Assembly (NCBI RefSeq): GCF_014337925.2
Contig: NZ_CP143423.1
Span: forward strand, 3,130,501 to 3,194,500
Origin: Roseobacter fucihabitans
Lineage (GTDB): Bacteria; Pseudomonadota; Alphaproteobacteria; Rhodobacterales; Rhodobacteraceae
Direction of reading: 5' to 3'
DNA length: 64,000 bases
Shown: positions 34,588 through 44,202 of the stretch, piece after piece
Position numbering within the stretch: position 1 is the stretch's first letter
How the letters are laid out: the number at the start of each line of letters is the position of its first letter
The notes under the pieces: generated by a model
Database searches by the model: none
Seen by the model: only the letters and a program-made list of their open reading frames with translations
Told to the model about the DNA's origin: nothing
Position numbers and translations under genes: made by a program

Positions 34588-35277
34588 ATGAAATTGATCG
34601 TTGGGTTGGGAAATCCGGGGCCCAAATATGCCGGGCATCGGCATAATATCGGCTTCATGGCGCTGGACCGCATGGCGCAGGATCACGGTTTTGGGCCGTG
34701 GAAAGGCAAGCATCAGGGCAGCATCAGCGAAGGGCGGTTCGGGTCGGATCGCGCCGTGTTGCTGAAGCCCGAAACCTTCATGAATAATTCCGGCCAATCC
34801 GTGCAGGCCGCGATGCGGTTTTACAAGCTGGACCCCTCGGATGTGGTAGTGTTGCACGACGAAATTGATCTCGCACCCGGCAAGGTCAAACATAAGATCG
34901 GCGGGGGGCATGCCGGTCACAACGGGTTGCGCTCCATTCATGCGCATATTGGTCCGGAATACGGGCGCGTGCGGCTTGGTGTTGGCCATCCCGGTCATAA
35001 GGACCGTGTGCCTTCCTATGTGCTGCATGATTTCGCCAAAGCCGATGAGGCATGGCTCGATGACGTGCTGCGCGGGGTGAGTGACGGAGCCCCCTGGCTG
35101 GCGGTCGGGGATGGCGCAAAGTTCATGAATGCCGTCGGGATGCGCGTCTCACCACCGCGCTCCGGCACGGGGCAAAAATCCCGAAACACTGCGGTATCAA
35201 ACACACCCCCTGCGAAAGCCGCGCCTGAGGCACCCGAAAAGTCACCCCTGCAAAAGCTGATGGACCGCTTCCGGTGA
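34588..35277 (+). CDS. pth: peptidyl-tRNA hydrolase
   Basis: Frees tRNA from prematurely released peptidyl-tRNA. 229 residues from ATG 34588 (MKLIVGLGNPGPKYAGHRHNIGF), placed nine bases after AAGGAG. Catalytic residues lie in GHRHNIGF (His) and LKPETFMNNSGQSV (Asn), with the later HDEIDLAPGKVKHKIGGGHAGHNGLRSI as the second signature. A Pro/Ala-rich extension of about 40 residues follows the catalytic core. The stop codon overlaps the GTG of the DUF2332 gene. Confidence 0.97.
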   Translation: MKLIVGLGNPGPKYAGHRHNIGFMALDRMAQDHGFGPWKGKHQGSISEGRFGSDRAVLLKPETFMNNSGQSVQAAMRFYKLDPSDVVVLHDEIDLAPGKVKHKIGGGHAGHNGLRSIHAHIGPEYGRVRLGVGHPGHKDRVPSYVLHDFAKADEAWLDDVLRGVSDGAPWLAVGDGAKFMNAVGMRVSPPRSGTGQKSRNTAVSNTPPAKAAPEAPEKSPLQKLMDRFR

Positions 35278-36323
35278 GCCTTGCAGAAGCCTTTGCCCAA
35301 CAAGCCGCCAGTTGTGAAAAACTGGGCTCGCCCTTCATGGGGCAATTGTTGCGGCTGCTGGCGGTTCACTGGCCGATGGGCACGCGGCTTGATGCAAGGC
35401 TGGCGCAGTTTGACGGTGATATCGGTCCGGCCGGTGCCTCCTTGCCGCTGCGCATCGCAGGCGGGCTGCATGCGCTTGTCCTCTCAAACCGCGCCGCGCG
35501 GTTGCAAGCCGTGTATCCGCCACAAAAGGTTTCCGATGCCACCCTCTTGCAAGCTGTGCTCGAGGCGCTCGCGGCCTCTGAAGACTTCATGCTGGACTGG
35601 GTAGAGAGCCCTCCCCAAACCAATGAGGTCCGCCGCTCCGCAGCACTCCTGAGCGGGGCCTGCGTCGCGGCTGAGCATTTCGATCTGCCTTTTATCCTCT
35701 CCGAATTGGGGGCCAGCGGCGGTCTCAATCTCATGTGGGATGACTATGCCGTGGCGCTACCAGCTCTGACGCTTGGCGCGCAGGACCCTGTTTTGACGCT
35801 TGCCCCGGAGTGGACGGGCGCGCCGCCGCCGCGCAAAATGCCCGTGGTTGCGGGCCGTGCGGGTGTGGATCTCAACCCGCTGGATCCGTCCGACCCTGAT
35901 GATGTGTTGCGGCTAACAGCATACCTTTGGCCCGACCAACCGCATCGTCTGGCGCTGACCCATGCGGCGGCGCGCAATATGACCGCACCAATAGCACGCG
36001 GGGACGCCATCGACTGGTTGGCGACACGGCTTGCCACGGCACCGGAAGGGCATGTGCATTTGATCCAACACACGGTCGCCTGGCAGTATTTCCCGCCCGA
36101 TGCCCAAAACCGGGGCACCGCTCTGATTGAAGCCGCCGGGCGTAAGGCCACCGCCGCCAAACCGCTTGCCTGGCTTGCCATGGAGAGCGATGGTGATCGC
36201 TCCGGTGCCATCGGTGCCGCACTGACGTTGCGCTTATGGCCGGGTGATATCGCTTATGATCTGGCGCGGGTCGATTTTCATGGCCGTTGGGTAAAATGGA
36301 CCGGCGCGCGGGGGCGGAGTTAA
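35274..36323 (+). CDS. DUF2332 family protein
   Basis: 349-residue cytoplasmic protein of a broadly distributed family with no established role. Typical features: N-terminal AEAFAQQAASCEKLGSPFMGQLLRLLA, a middle NEVRRSAALLSG and ILSELGASGGLNLMWDDY (GASAGLNL-like block), and C-terminal HLIQHTVAWQYFP. GTG start overlapping the pth stop by 4 bp shows translational coupling to pth. A short gap of six bases follows before the serine hydrolase gene. Confidence 0.85.
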   Translation: MSLAEAFAQQAASCEKLGSPFMGQLLRLLAVHWPMGTRLDARLAQFDGDIGPAGASLPLRIAGGLHALVLSNRAARLQAVYPPQKVSDATLLQAVLEALAASEDFMLDWVESPPQTNEVRRSAALLSGACVAAEHFDLPFILSELGASGGLNLMWDDYAVALPALTLGAQDPVLTLAPEWTGAPPPRKMPVVAGRAGVDLNPLDPSDPDDVLRLTAYLWPDQPHRLALTHAAARNMTAPIARGDAIDWLATRLATAPEGHVHLIQHTVAWQYFPPDAQNRGTALIEAAGRKATAAKPLAWLAMESDGDRSGAIGAALTLRLWPGDIAYDLARVDFHGRWVKWTGARGRS

Positions 36324-36329
36324 GCAAAG

Positions 36330-37517
36330 ATGCGCATCGCTTTGAAATGGATCCTGCGGGGCTTTGGCGCTTTGGTGCTCGCATTGCTCGTGCTGGGCAT
36401 CTGGAAGCGCGAGGAACTGACGCGGGTGCTGGCCGTCAACAGCCTGTTTTTGCCCGACCGGATTGTCGCCAATTTCAGCCATATGGACCGCGCTTTTCTG
36501 AATACACCTATCCCGACGGGCGAGACCCCCGCATCGCTTCTGCCACCGGGCGCGCGCATGATGCCGCCCGCCGGATTCGATCGCTTCGTTGCCGCGCGCA
36601 ACATCACTTCGATTGTGGTGCTGAAAGACGGTGCGCTGGTCTTTGAGGGCTATTACCAAGGCACCACAGCAGAGGATTTGCGCATCAGCTGGTCCATCGC
36701 CAAAAGCTACCTCTCCGCGCTGATGGGGATTATTCTGGAACGCGGTGACATCGCAAGCCTGGATGATCCGGTCATCGATTATGTCCCGCTTCTGCGGAGT
36801 GGTGCCTATGACGGCGTCACGATCCGCCACGTGTTGAACATGACCACCGGCGTGACATTCGACGAGGACTACCTCGACAAAAGTTCCGACATCAACCGCA
36901 TGGGCCGCGTGCTGGCGCTTGGCGGCAAGATGGATGCTTTTGCAGCCGGGCTGACGGAAACCTTCACCGACCCCGGCACCGATTGGCAATATGTGTCGAT
37001 TGATATGCATGTTCTGGGCATGGTCATTCGCGGGGCCACGGGGCGCTCGATCATCGATCTGATGGGCGAGGAAATTATCGCACCGCTTGGGGTCGAGCGC
37101 GCGCCCTATTACCTGACCGATGGCACGGGCGTTGCCTTTGTGTTGGGTGGGCTGAACGCGACTACGCGCGATTATGCGCGTTTCGGGCAGATGTTCCTGC
37201 AACATGGCGCATGGAATGGGCAACAGATCGTGCCGCGCGACTGGGTGATCGCCTCCACCACGCCATCCGCCCCAACGGGTGCCGATCAATATGGCTATGG
37301 CTATCAATGGTGGATGCCCCGCGATGCGCGCCCGCGCGAATACATGGGACGTGGCATTTACGGACAATACCTCTACATCAATGAGGTGCAGGGGGTCGTG
37401 ATCGCCCTGACGGCAGTGGATGGGGAGTTTCGAGACGCAGAGGTCCAGCGTCAGAACATCGCGCTATTTCGCGAAATGACCGACGGTTTGCAGGGAGATG
37501 CGAATGGAGAAAGATGA
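36330..37517 (+). CDS. serine hydrolase, beta-lactamase/class C family
   Basis: 395 residues. An N-terminal membrane anchor (about 5-24, LKWILRGFGALVLALLVLGI) precedes a periplasmic beta-lactamase-like domain. The nucleophile motif is SIAK (S122-K125, in ISWSIAKSYLSALMG). Further family blocks are LDDPVIDYVPLLRSGAYDGVTIRHVLNMTTG, GTDWQYVSIDMHVLGMV (where many members have YxN) and YGYQWWMP. Likely an esterase or peptidase acting on envelope material; true beta-lactamase activity is unproven. Third gene of the pth operon. Confidence 0.88.
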   Translation: MRIALKWILRGFGALVLALLVLGIWKREELTRVLAVNSLFLPDRIVANFSHMDRAFLNTPIPTGETPASLLPPGARMMPPAGFDRFVAARNITSIVVLKDGALVFEGYYQGTTAEDLRISWSIAKSYLSALMGIILERGDIASLDDPVIDYVPLLRSGAYDGVTIRHVLNMTTGVTFDEDYLDKSSDINRMGRVLALGGKMDAFAAGLTETFTDPGTDWQYVSIDMHVLGMVIRGATGRSIIDLMGEEIIAPLGVERAPYYLTDGTGVAFVLGGLNATTRDYARFGQMFLQHGAWNGQQIVPRDWVIASTTPSAPTGADQYGYGYQWWMPRDARPREYMGRGIYGQYLYINEVQGVVIALTAVDGEFRDAEVQRQNIALFREMTDGLQGDANGER

Positions 37518-37878
37518 CAGCATCAACGTATTGGGCGGCGCACTTGCGATCTGCGGCACCGATCCGGTCACCGGATTTTTCCGCGACGGCCATTGCAACA
37601 CCTGTGCCGCCGATCAGGGTAGCCATACGGTCTGTGCAGTGATGACGGCGGAGTTCCTCGCCTATTCGAAATACGTCGGCAATGATCTGAGCACGCCGCG
37701 ACCGGAATTTGGTTTCGCAGGCCTGAAACCGGGGAATCCGTGGTGCCTTTGTGCGGGGCGGTTCCTGCAAGCCCATGATGAGGGCTGCGCGCCCAAGGTG
37801 AACCTTGCCGCGACGCATAAACGCGCGCTGGAAATCGTGCCGTTGGAAGTATTGAAAGAGCATCGCCACGTTGATTGA
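37504..37878 (+). CDS. DUF2237 family protein
   Basis: 124-residue Cys-rich protein (124 from ATG 37504; an in-frame ATG at 37498 is possible, but GGGAG fits 37504 better). Signature NVLGGALAICGTDPVTGFFRDGHCNTCAADQGSHTVCA and FAGLKPGNPWCLCAGRFLQAHDEGCAPKVNL, with seven cysteines. The family is widespread in alphaproteobacteria, is thought to be a small soluble protein, and has no known function. Starts inside the end of the preceding gene. Confidence 0.88.
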   Translation: MEKDDSINVLGGALAICGTDPVTGFFRDGHCNTCAADQGSHTVCAVMTAEFLAYSKYVGNDLSTPRPEFGFAGLKPGNPWCLCAGRFLQAHDEGCAPKVNLAATHKRALEIVPLEVLKEHRHVD

Positions 37879-37998
37879 GATCCCTGGCGCAATTGCGGAC
37901 AAACCGCAGCGGACATCTTGCACCGGCGCGCGCCATTTCGGGTGACCCACCTTTGATGCGATCACTTTCACCGTGACCCCGAAAGCAATGACCTCAAT

Positions 37999-38427
37999 AT
38001 GATCGCCTACATCGTCCTGTTTGGGTCTGCCTTTGCCGCAGCAACCATTTTGCCGATGCAATCCGAAGCCGTTCTGGTCGCGCTTTTGCTGTCCGGTGCG
38101 CATTCAGCCTCCGGCCTGGTCATTATTGCGACCGTCGGCAATGTGCTGGGCAGCGTTGTAAACTGGTATCTTGGACGATATCTGCTCCATTTCAGGCATA
38201 GGAATTGGTTTCCAGCCTCTGAAGCACGGCTCGAGCAAGCTCAAAACTGGTATCGCCGCTATGGGCGATGGTCCCTGTTGGGCAGTTGGGTGCCTGTGAT
38301 CGGTGACCCGCTCACATTGGTTGCGGGCGTGATGCGCGAACCATTGCCAACGTTCCTGCTCTTCGTCACGATCGCCAAAGGCACGCGTTACCTTGTGCTG
38401 GCCGCGCTGACGCTGGCCTGGCTCTGA
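37999..38427 (+). CDS. YqaA-type membrane protein (SNARE-associated/DedA-like)
   Basis: 142-residue inner-membrane protein related to DedA. It has an N-terminal hydrophobic hairpin (AYIVLFGSAFAAATILPMQSEAVLVALLL), then VIIATVGNVLGSVVNWYLGRY, the family motif R-x-G-x-W-x-LLGSWVPVIGDPLTLVAGVMR and a final hydrophobic helix. DedA proteins are flippase-like transporters of polyprenyl or phospholipid head groups; the short YqaA branch is uncharacterised. Stands alone 120 bp after the DUF2237 gene. Confidence 0.88.
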   Translation: MIAYIVLFGSAFAAATILPMQSEAVLVALLLSGAHSASGLVIIATVGNVLGSVVNWYLGRYLLHFRHRNWFPASEARLEQAQNWYRRYGRWSLLGSWVPVIGDPLTLVAGVMREPLPTFLLFVTIAKGTRYLVLAALTLAWL

Positions 38428-38478
38428 GGCGCGCAACAGCTTAGAGCGCGCCTATCTGCACATCACAACCGGGCCGCC

Positions 38479-39708
38479 TCAGGCAAACGCGCCCATCTCG
38501 AACCCCAGCGCCTTGGCGACGGTAAAAATGTCCTTGTCGCCGCGCCCGCACATGTTCATGCAGATGATGTGATCCTTTGGCAGCTCGGACGCGATCTTCA
38601 TGACATGGGCCAACGCATGGCTGGGCTCCAGCGCCGGGATGATGCCTTCGAGTTCGCAGCAAAGCTGAAACGCCTCAAGCGCCTCAACATCCGTGATCGA
38701 CACGTATTTTGCGCGCCCAATTTCATGCAGCCAAGCGTGTTCGGGACCGATGCCCGGATAATCAAGCCCTGCGGAGATTGAGAACCCTTCGAGGATTTGT
38801 CCATCGTCGTCCTGTAACAGATAGGTCCGGTTGCCGTGCAGCACACCGGGACGCCCGCCGGTCAGCGAGGCGCAATGCTCCATCTTGGCATTCACGCCCT
38901 TGCCGCCAGCCTCGACGCCGATGATCCCGACTTCCTTGTCGTCCAGGAACGGGTAAAACAGGCCCATCGCGTTCGAACCGCCCCCAATCGCCGCAATCAG
39001 CGTATCGGGAAAACGCCCCTCGGCGGCGGTCATCTGCTCGCGCACTTCCTTGCCGATGATGGCCTGAAAATCACGCACCATCGCCGGATAGGGGTGTGGG
39101 CCGGCCACCGTTCCGATGCAATAAAACGTGTCACGCACATTGGTGACCCAGTCGCGCAGCGCATCGTTCATCGCGTCCTTGAGCGTGCCACGTCCGGAGG
39201 TCACAGGCACCACCTCGGCCCCCAGAAGCCGCATGCGGAACACATTCGGGGCCTGACGTTCGACGTCATGCGCGCCCATGTAAACGATACATTTCAAACC
39301 GAATTTCGCACAGACCGTCGCCGTGGCCACGCCGTGCTGGCCCGCGCCGGTTTCCGCGATGATCCGCGTCTTGCCCATGCGGCGCGCCAGAATGATCTGG
39401 CCCAGCACATTGTTGATCTTATGCGCGCCGGTGTGGTTCAACTCGTCGCGCTTCATATAGACCTTGGCGCCACCGAGGTGATCGGTCAGGCGTTCGGCGA
39501 AATAGAGCGGGCTGGGGCGGCCAACGTAATGGGTCCACAGGTCGTTCATTTCCGCCCAGAAACTCTCATCCGTCTTGGCGTTTTCATATTGCTCTTCCAG
39601 CTCAAGAATGAGCGGCATCAGCGTCTCGGAGACAAAGCGTCCGCCGAAATCACCAAAACGGCCATTCTCATCCGGGCCGGTCATGAAGGAATTGAAAAGA
39701 TCGTTCAC
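38479..39708 (-). CDS. trpB: tryptophan synthase beta chain
   Basis: PLP enzyme that condenses indole with serine to form tryptophan. 409 residues from GTG 39708 ([20 protein letters not shown]), eight bases after GGGAG; an in-frame ATG at 39723 gives five extra residues. The PLP Lys is K97 in [10 protein letters not shown], and the phosphate loop is [10 protein letters not shown]. It follows a GNAT gene and trpF on the same strand; trpA lies elsewhere. Confidence 0.97.
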   Translation of the reverse strand: MNDLFNSFMTGPDENGRFGDFGGRFVSETLMPLILELEEQYENAKTDESFWAEMNDLWTHYVGRPSPLYFAERLTDHLGGAKVYMKRDELNHTGAHKINNVLGQIILARRMGKTRIIAETGAGQHGVATATVCAKFGLKCIVYMGAHDVERQAPNVFRMRLLGAEVVPVTSGRGTLKDAMNDALRDWVTNVRDTFYCIGTVAGPHPYPAMVRDFQAIIGKEVREQMTAAEGRFPDTLIAAIGGGSNAMGLFYPFLDDKEVGIIGVEAGGKGVNAKMEHCASLTGGRPGVLHGNRTYLLQDDDGQILEGFSISAGLDYPGIGPEHAWLHEIGRAKYVSITDVEALEAFQLCCELEGIIPALEPSHALAHVMKIASELPKDHIICMNMCGRGDKDIFTVAKALGFEMGAFA

Positions 39709-39724
39709 GGCAGAGTCTCCCATA

Positions 39725-40174
39725 TCAGACCGTTGAGCGTTTAAAGCCAAAATGGGAGGGCGTAAAGCCAAGGCCTTCGTAGAAGCGCGCGGTATCGGTG
39801 CGACTTTTGTGCATCGTGAGCTGGATCAGGCTGCATCCGCCGGTCCGGGCGCGCGCAACCGCGTCCTCGATCATCAATTGGCCGATCCCCTGCCCGCGCA
39901 GCTCACTTGCAACGCGCACAGATTCGATTTGGGCCCGCCGCGACGCCCGCAAACTGAGACCCGTGATCAATGTCAGCTGGTAGGTCGCAACGACGCGGGT
40001 GTCGGAAACACCAACAATCAGTTGGTTGCCATTTTCCTGCATCATCACATCATAGGCCGCAAAATACGGCACCATATTATCGCCCTCGCGCGCGGCCCCC
40101 AGCGCATCGTCTTGCAGCAAAGCAACGATCGCAGGCACCTCGCACCGCTCCGCGGGGCGAAAGACAACGCTCAC
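39725..40174 (-). CDS. GNAT-family N-acetyltransferase
   Basis: 149 residues with the acetyl-CoA loop [24 protein letters not shown] (R/Q-x-x-G-x-G/A pattern), and [29 protein letters not shown] at the C-terminus. Sits between trpF and trpB with overlap of trpF by 4 bp and almost touches the trpB start. The acceptor is unknown. Insertion of an acetyltransferase in a trp operon is unusual, and probably a lineage-specific gain. Confidence 0.9.
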   Translation of the reverse strand: MSVVFRPAERCEVPAIVALLQDDALGAAREGDNMVPYFAAYDVMMQENGNQLIVGVSDTRVVATYQLTLITGLSLRASRRAQIESVRVASELRGQGIGQLMIEDAVARARTGGCSLIQLTMHKSRTDTARFYEGLGFTPSHFGFKRSTV

Positions 40175-40815
40175 GCTGTGGCCCCGCTCACAAAGGCCTC
40201 GATGAGAGCGGGGTCCTTCACGCCCGGCGCGCTTTCCACGCCCGAGGACACATCGACCTGCTTTGCACCGGTCATTTTGATCGCTTCAGCCACATTATCC
40301 GGCGTCAGCCCCCCGGCCAGCATCCAGGGGATCGGCCAGCGTCGCCCCGCGATCAGCCGCCAGTCAAAGGCCAACCCATTGCCACCGGGCAAATCGGCGT
40401 CTTTGGGCGGTTTGGCATCGACCAGGATCTGATCGGCGGTTTTGAAATAACTCTCCAACACGGGCAGGTCCGAGGCATCCGCAACCCCCACGGCCTTCAT
40501 CACCGGCAAGCCATAGCGCGCCTTGATCAGCGCCACGCGTTCGGGCGTTTCCGACCCGTGCAGTTGCAGCATATCCAGCGGTACCTGTTGTGTGAGCGCA
40601 TCCAGAAACCCGTCATCCGCATTGACCACCAAAGCCACCTTGGCCAGCCCAACAGGCGCTCTCAATGCCAGGTTGCGCGCGAGTTCCAGCGATACATTAC
40701 GCGGGGATTTGGCAAAGAACACAAAACCACAATAGGCCGCGCCCGTGCCCGCAACCACACCAACGTCCCGCGTGCTGCGCAGACCGCATATCTTTACGGA
40801 GATCTCATTTTTCAT
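40171..40815 (-). CDS. trpF: phosphoribosylanthranilate isomerase
   Basis: Amadori rearrangement in tryptophan synthesis. 214 residues, TIM-barrel. Cys-containing start [40 protein letters not shown] is the family signature (catalytic Cys in KICGLR), and the C-terminal ILVDAKPP and [19 protein letters not shown] block is the phosphate site. First gene of the trpF-GNAT-trpB unit, 46 bp after the lapA-like gene. Confidence 0.96.
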   Translation of the reverse strand: MKNEISVKICGLRSTRDVGVVAGTGAAYCGFVFFAKSPRNVSLELARNLALRAPVGLAKVALVVNADDGFLDALTQQVPLDMLQLHGSETPERVALIKARYGLPVMKAVGVADASDLPVLESYFKTADQILVDAKPPKDADLPGGNGLAFDWRLIAGRRWPIPWMLAGGLTPDNVAEAIKMTGAKQVDVSSGVESAPGVKDPALIEAFVSGATA

Positions 40816-40860
40816 GCCGGAGTTTGATCACGGTCCTTGCGGCGGCACAAGAAGGCGCGC

Positions 40861-41211
40861 CTAGCTGGCTTCATCCAGAAGGGCCAAGACCTCGTCTTTG
40901 CCCTGGTGTTTCTCGCCTTTGAGCTTTGCAATCTCGCGCTCCATGCGGCGCATTTCACGCGCTTGACGGGCTGCTTCGGCACGCTGGTTGTGCTCGCGCA
41001 CCCATTCCCAGACAAAACCCACAAAGAGGCCGACGATAATGCTGCCAAAGATCACAATGAACAGCGGCAGATCAATACCGGGGTTCATATGAAACCAGCC
41101 TGCCACCTCAGAGGGGATCAATTGCAGCGACGTCATCTGGCGGTTCGCAACCGCCACAGAAATCAGCGCCACCGCAAAAGTAGCAATACAAGCGTATCGG
41201 ATATAGCGCAT
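40861..41211 (-). CDS. LapA-domain membrane protein
   Basis: 116 residues with two membrane spans (about 5-22 and 45-68: IRYACIATFAVALISVAVAN and IDLPLFIVIFGSIIVGLFVGFVWEWV) and a charged C-terminal coiled-coil-like tail (QRAEAARQAREMRRMEREIAKLKGE). This matches the LapA (YciS) family of lipopolysaccharide-assembly proteins. It sits directly behind ihfB, as in other Rhodobacterales, with 1-base overlap. Confidence 0.88.
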   Translation of the reverse strand: MRYIRYACIATFAVALISVAVANRQMTSLQLIPSEVAGWFHMNPGIDLPLFIVIFGSIIVGLFVGFVWEWVREHNQRAEAARQAREMRRMEREIAKLKGEKHQGKDEVLALLDEAS

Positions 41212-41495
41212 CAGGATTTCCCGTTCAAACGATCACGCAACAGCTTGCCGGTCTTGAAAAATGGCACGTGTTTTTCATCAACATGCACCGTTTCGCCTGT
41301 GCGCGGGTTACGACCCACACGCGAGTCTCGCTTTTTCACCGAAAAGGCACCAAAACCGCGCAATTCAACGCGATCCCCGCGCGACATCGCACCGGTCACT
41401 TCCTCGAAGATCGTATTCACGATACGCTCAACGTCCCGCTGATAAAGATGTGGATTTTCGTCTGCAATCTTCTGGATCAGCTCGGAACGGATCAT
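41211..41495 (-). CDS. ihfB: integration host factor subunit beta
   Basis: DNA-bending nucleoid protein that pairs with IhfA. 94 residues, start [29 protein letters not shown]-binding arm [26 protein letters not shown] with the Pro-containing loop. Expected neighbour of rpsA in alphaproteobacteria, but here an inserted monooxygenase gene and an outer-membrane gene separate them by 3.4 kb. Confidence 0.97.
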   Translation of the reverse strand: MIRSELIQKIADENPHLYQRDVERIVNTIFEEVTGAMSRGDRVELRGFGAFSVKKRDSRVGRNPRTGETVHVDEKHVPFFKTGKLLRDRLNGKS

Positions 41496-42039
41496 GGCAA
41501 CACCCTCGTTGATTTTGAGACGCTTCGAATACGTCCATTGCGTGAACTATAGAAACAATGATGGCTTTGGGAAAGTAAACCATGGCCCGGCTTTGACAAT
41601 TTTTTCAATAGAAGACCCTGTATTTGTGCAGTTTTTCCAACAGGCCCTACATTTGGAGAGAAATTGAGCGAGACCGGTAGCGTTTCTGCGTCGCAGCAGT
41701 GGCGAATGATTCGCATCAGATTATGACCCCGGCACGGCCCGCAACCGACCCGATGTGCGATCACATTGATCCCCACGCCTTGTTGCGAAAGCCCAAGAGC
41801 GCGCGGCGCCGTGACCGCGCCACAGCCCCGTGCGCGACATAAGAGACTTCATGCCAACCATGGCCCTTTGTGCACAACAATCAGACAGCACGTCCAAAAT
41901 GGAGGCACAAAGCCTCGATACGCAATCACTCGCATTGCGTGCAAAACGGAGTTCTGTTCTATCTGAGATCAGCTCACCCGCCAGACTTAGGTCAAAAAAA
42001 CGGGCAAAGAGAGTTGGACGAAAACAGGGGACGTCAGGG
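41496..42039. other. intergenic region between ihfB and the monooxygenase-like gene
   Basis: 544 bases of mixed composition holding the divergent upstream regions of ihfB and the flavoprotein. The reading frame of the flavoprotein extends upward from ATG 42040 to 41830, but its first 70 codons have no resemblance to the protein family, so the shorter start was used. No RNA or repeat recognised. Confidence 0.5.
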
Positions 42040-43686
42040 ATGAAACGGAACAATGTGATACGCGATGTCTGCGTGGTCGGCTCGGGACCGGCGGGGCTTC
42101 AGGCTGGCTATTATTTCCAGAAGAAGGGTATGGATTTCACCATCCTTGAACGCGGCGCGCAGGTTTGCAGCTTCTTTCGCACCTTTCCGCGACACCGCCA
42201 GTTCATCTCGATCAACAAGGTGCATACCGGGCTGTCCAATCCCGAAACGCGGCTGCGCTATGACTGGAATTCGCTGCTGAATGACGAGGGGCTTTTGTTC
42301 AAGGACTGGAGCCGGAAATATTTCCCCTCCGCCGAGGATTTCGTCGATTACGCCGAGGCCTTCGCCGCGCAGATGAAAGATCACATCCGATGTAACAGCG
42401 ATGTGGTCGAGGTCTCCAAAACCGATGGGGTTTTCAACCTGCGCTGCGCCGATGGCAGGACGCATCATGCGCGCAATGTGATCGTCGCCACAGGCGTATC
42501 CCAGCCCTGGGATCCGGGCATTGAGGGGTTTGATCAGGTTGATAACTACTTCGATTTCGATCCCACGCCGGAACAATTTGAAAACGAACGCGTCCTGATA
42601 TTGGGCAAGGGCAATTCCGCCTTTGAAACCGCCGATTCACTGGTGGAACATGCCGCCGCCATCCATGTCATGAGCCCCAATCCCGTGCGCTTTGCCTGGC
42701 AGACCCATTTTGTCGGTCACCTGCGCGCCGTGAACAATAATTTCCTCGATACCTATCAGTTGAAGTCGCAAAATGCGGTGATCGACGCCAAGGCGGTGAA
42801 GATCGAACGCAAGGACGGTGTCTATACGGTCACGGCCGAAATGCGCGCGGCGGAGGGTCACGAGATCGTCCTGACCTATGACCGGGTGATCGCCTGCACC
42901 GGTTTTCGGTTCGACGCCGACATCTTTGCCGATGATATCCGGCCCGAATTGCGTCATTTCGCCAAATTCCCGGCGATGACCGCCGAGTGGGAAAGCGAAA
43001 ACGTGCCGGGGCTGTTTTTTGCCGGAACGATTATGCAGTCTCGCGATTATCGCAAGACGATGTCCGGATTCGTGCACGGGTTCCGCCATAACGTGAAATG
43101 CCTGGCGGAGTTCATCGCCGGGCGCGTGCAAGGGAGCGATTATCCCAGCACGCAGACGCCGCTTGACCCCGAGAGCCTGACGCGCGCGATTATTGAGCGG
43201 ATCAGCACCTGTTCGGGGGTGTTTCTGCAGCCCGGTTTCCTATGCGATATCATCATGCTGGAACCCGGTGGTTCGGGTCAAAGCTATCACGATGTGCCTG
43301 TAGCCTGGGCGCAGGCGCAAGACCGGATCGCACAGGGCGAATATATAATGGTCACGCTGGAATATGGTGATTTTGGCGAAGATTCGATGCATGTCAAACG
43401 CGCTCATGAGGTTTTCGGCGATACGCCAGACGCCTTCATCCATCCCGTGCTCCGGCATTTTCGCGACGGCGTTCAGATCGGCGAGGTCCATCTGGCCGAT
43501 CATCTGGACGCAGATTGGCGGCCTCGTTCCGAACGGGATGAAAACGCAAGCACTGTGATGTGCATGACCTTTAAAGATGCCGGGGAAACATTGCCGCCTT
43601 CGGTCGTGGCGGACCGCCAGATTCGAGCTTTTCTGGATCGACAGCGCATTGCAGGCACATACGCCGCGCGAACCGCAGCTGAATAA
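42040..43686 (+). CDS. FAD-dependent monooxygenase-like oxidoreductase
   Basis: 548 residues. The N-terminal FAD Rossmann motif is CVVGSGPAGLQAGYYF and a second dinucleotide motif, VLILGKGNSAFETADSLV, lies near residue 190. This is the pattern of flavin-containing monooxygenase/NAD(P)-binding proteins. FAGTIMQSRDYRKTMSGFVHGFRHN is the second FAD contact. The C-terminal 130 residues (ISTCSGVFLQPGFLCDIIMLEP onward) are not typical of classical FMOs and look like those of FOXRED2-type proteins. Substrate unknown. Lies between ihfB and the outer-membrane gene as an insertion into a conserved cluster. Confidence 0.88.
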   Translation: MKRNNVIRDVCVVGSGPAGLQAGYYFQKKGMDFTILERGAQVCSFFRTFPRHRQFISINKVHTGLSNPETRLRYDWNSLLNDEGLLFKDWSRKYFPSAEDFVDYAEAFAAQMKDHIRCNSDVVEVSKTDGVFNLRCADGRTHHARNVIVATGVSQPWDPGIEGFDQVDNYFDFDPTPEQFENERVLILGKGNSAFETADSLVEHAAAIHVMSPNPVRFAWQTHFVGHLRAVNNNFLDTYQLKSQNAVIDAKAVKIERKDGVYTVTAEMRAAEGHEIVLTYDRVIACTGFRFDADIFADDIRPELRHFAKFPAMTAEWESENVPGLFFAGTIMQSRDYRKTMSGFVHGFRHNVKCLAEFIAGRVQGSDYPSTQTPLDPESLTRAIIERISTCSGVFLQPGFLCDIIMLEPGGSGQSYHDVPVAWAQAQDRIAQGEYIMVTLEYGDFGEDSMHVKRAHEVFGDTPDAFIHPVLRHFRDGVQIGEVHLADHLDADWRPRSERDENASTVMCMTFKDAGETLPPSVVADRQIRAFLDRQRIAGTYAARTAAE

Positions 43687-44202
43687 GCCCGCAGACACCG
43701 CCGAAAAACCCCGGCGATCTGCGCGCCGGGGCGTCGATTCGCCGAACCGCGCGATGGGGAACGGATATGCGAGGGTCGGCAAAGGCGCGACATGGCTCCG
43801 CAGATCGGCAAAAATGCATCACAACCCATGTTGTGGTGTCATACCCGCGATCGGATGGGTGATACGCTTCCAAAGGCACCTGCGCTCTTAAGCCTTGATA
43901 GATCTGCATTTAGATTTGGCCCCCGCCCCTTTCGTGCCGATGCGGGGCATGTTCTGCACGCAGGGGTCGAATGGGCGCGCGAGATATCTGTTGTGACACT
44001 GAAGTTTCGTCTCTAGATGAACCTCATCGAGCGTCGTCCTCTCAGGAGACCCCGAGCAGGCAAGCCAATTTCCTTACGAAAACCGGAACGAAACAACGCC
44101 CGCATACGTTTGTCGTATGTGACCCGTTGCAGTTTCGATTTGTCCGTCGGGCAGAGCGGCAACGTGAATGTCTATCAACTCTAGCAAAATTGGAACAAAA
44201 GA
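43687..44202. other. intergenic region before the outer-membrane gene
   Basis: 516 bases. A strong GC-rich hairpin (CCCCGGC at 43709-43715, GCCGGGG at 43725-43731) follows the flavoprotein stop but has no T tract. The rest shows no convincing gene; the last 40 bases hold a likely promoter region for the beta-barrel gene (A/T-rich). Confidence 0.5.
43709..43731 (+). terminator. candidate hairpin terminator after the monooxygenase gene
   Basis: 7-bp GC stem with a nine-base loop about 20 bases downstream of the stop codon. Lack of a U tract makes intrinsic termination doubtful. Confidence 0.35.

Noticed and set aside
41830-42039. N-terminal extension of the monooxygenase-like gene
   Set aside because: The 70 extra codons have no family resemblance, and the Rossmann motif normally begins near the N-terminus as with ATG 42040.
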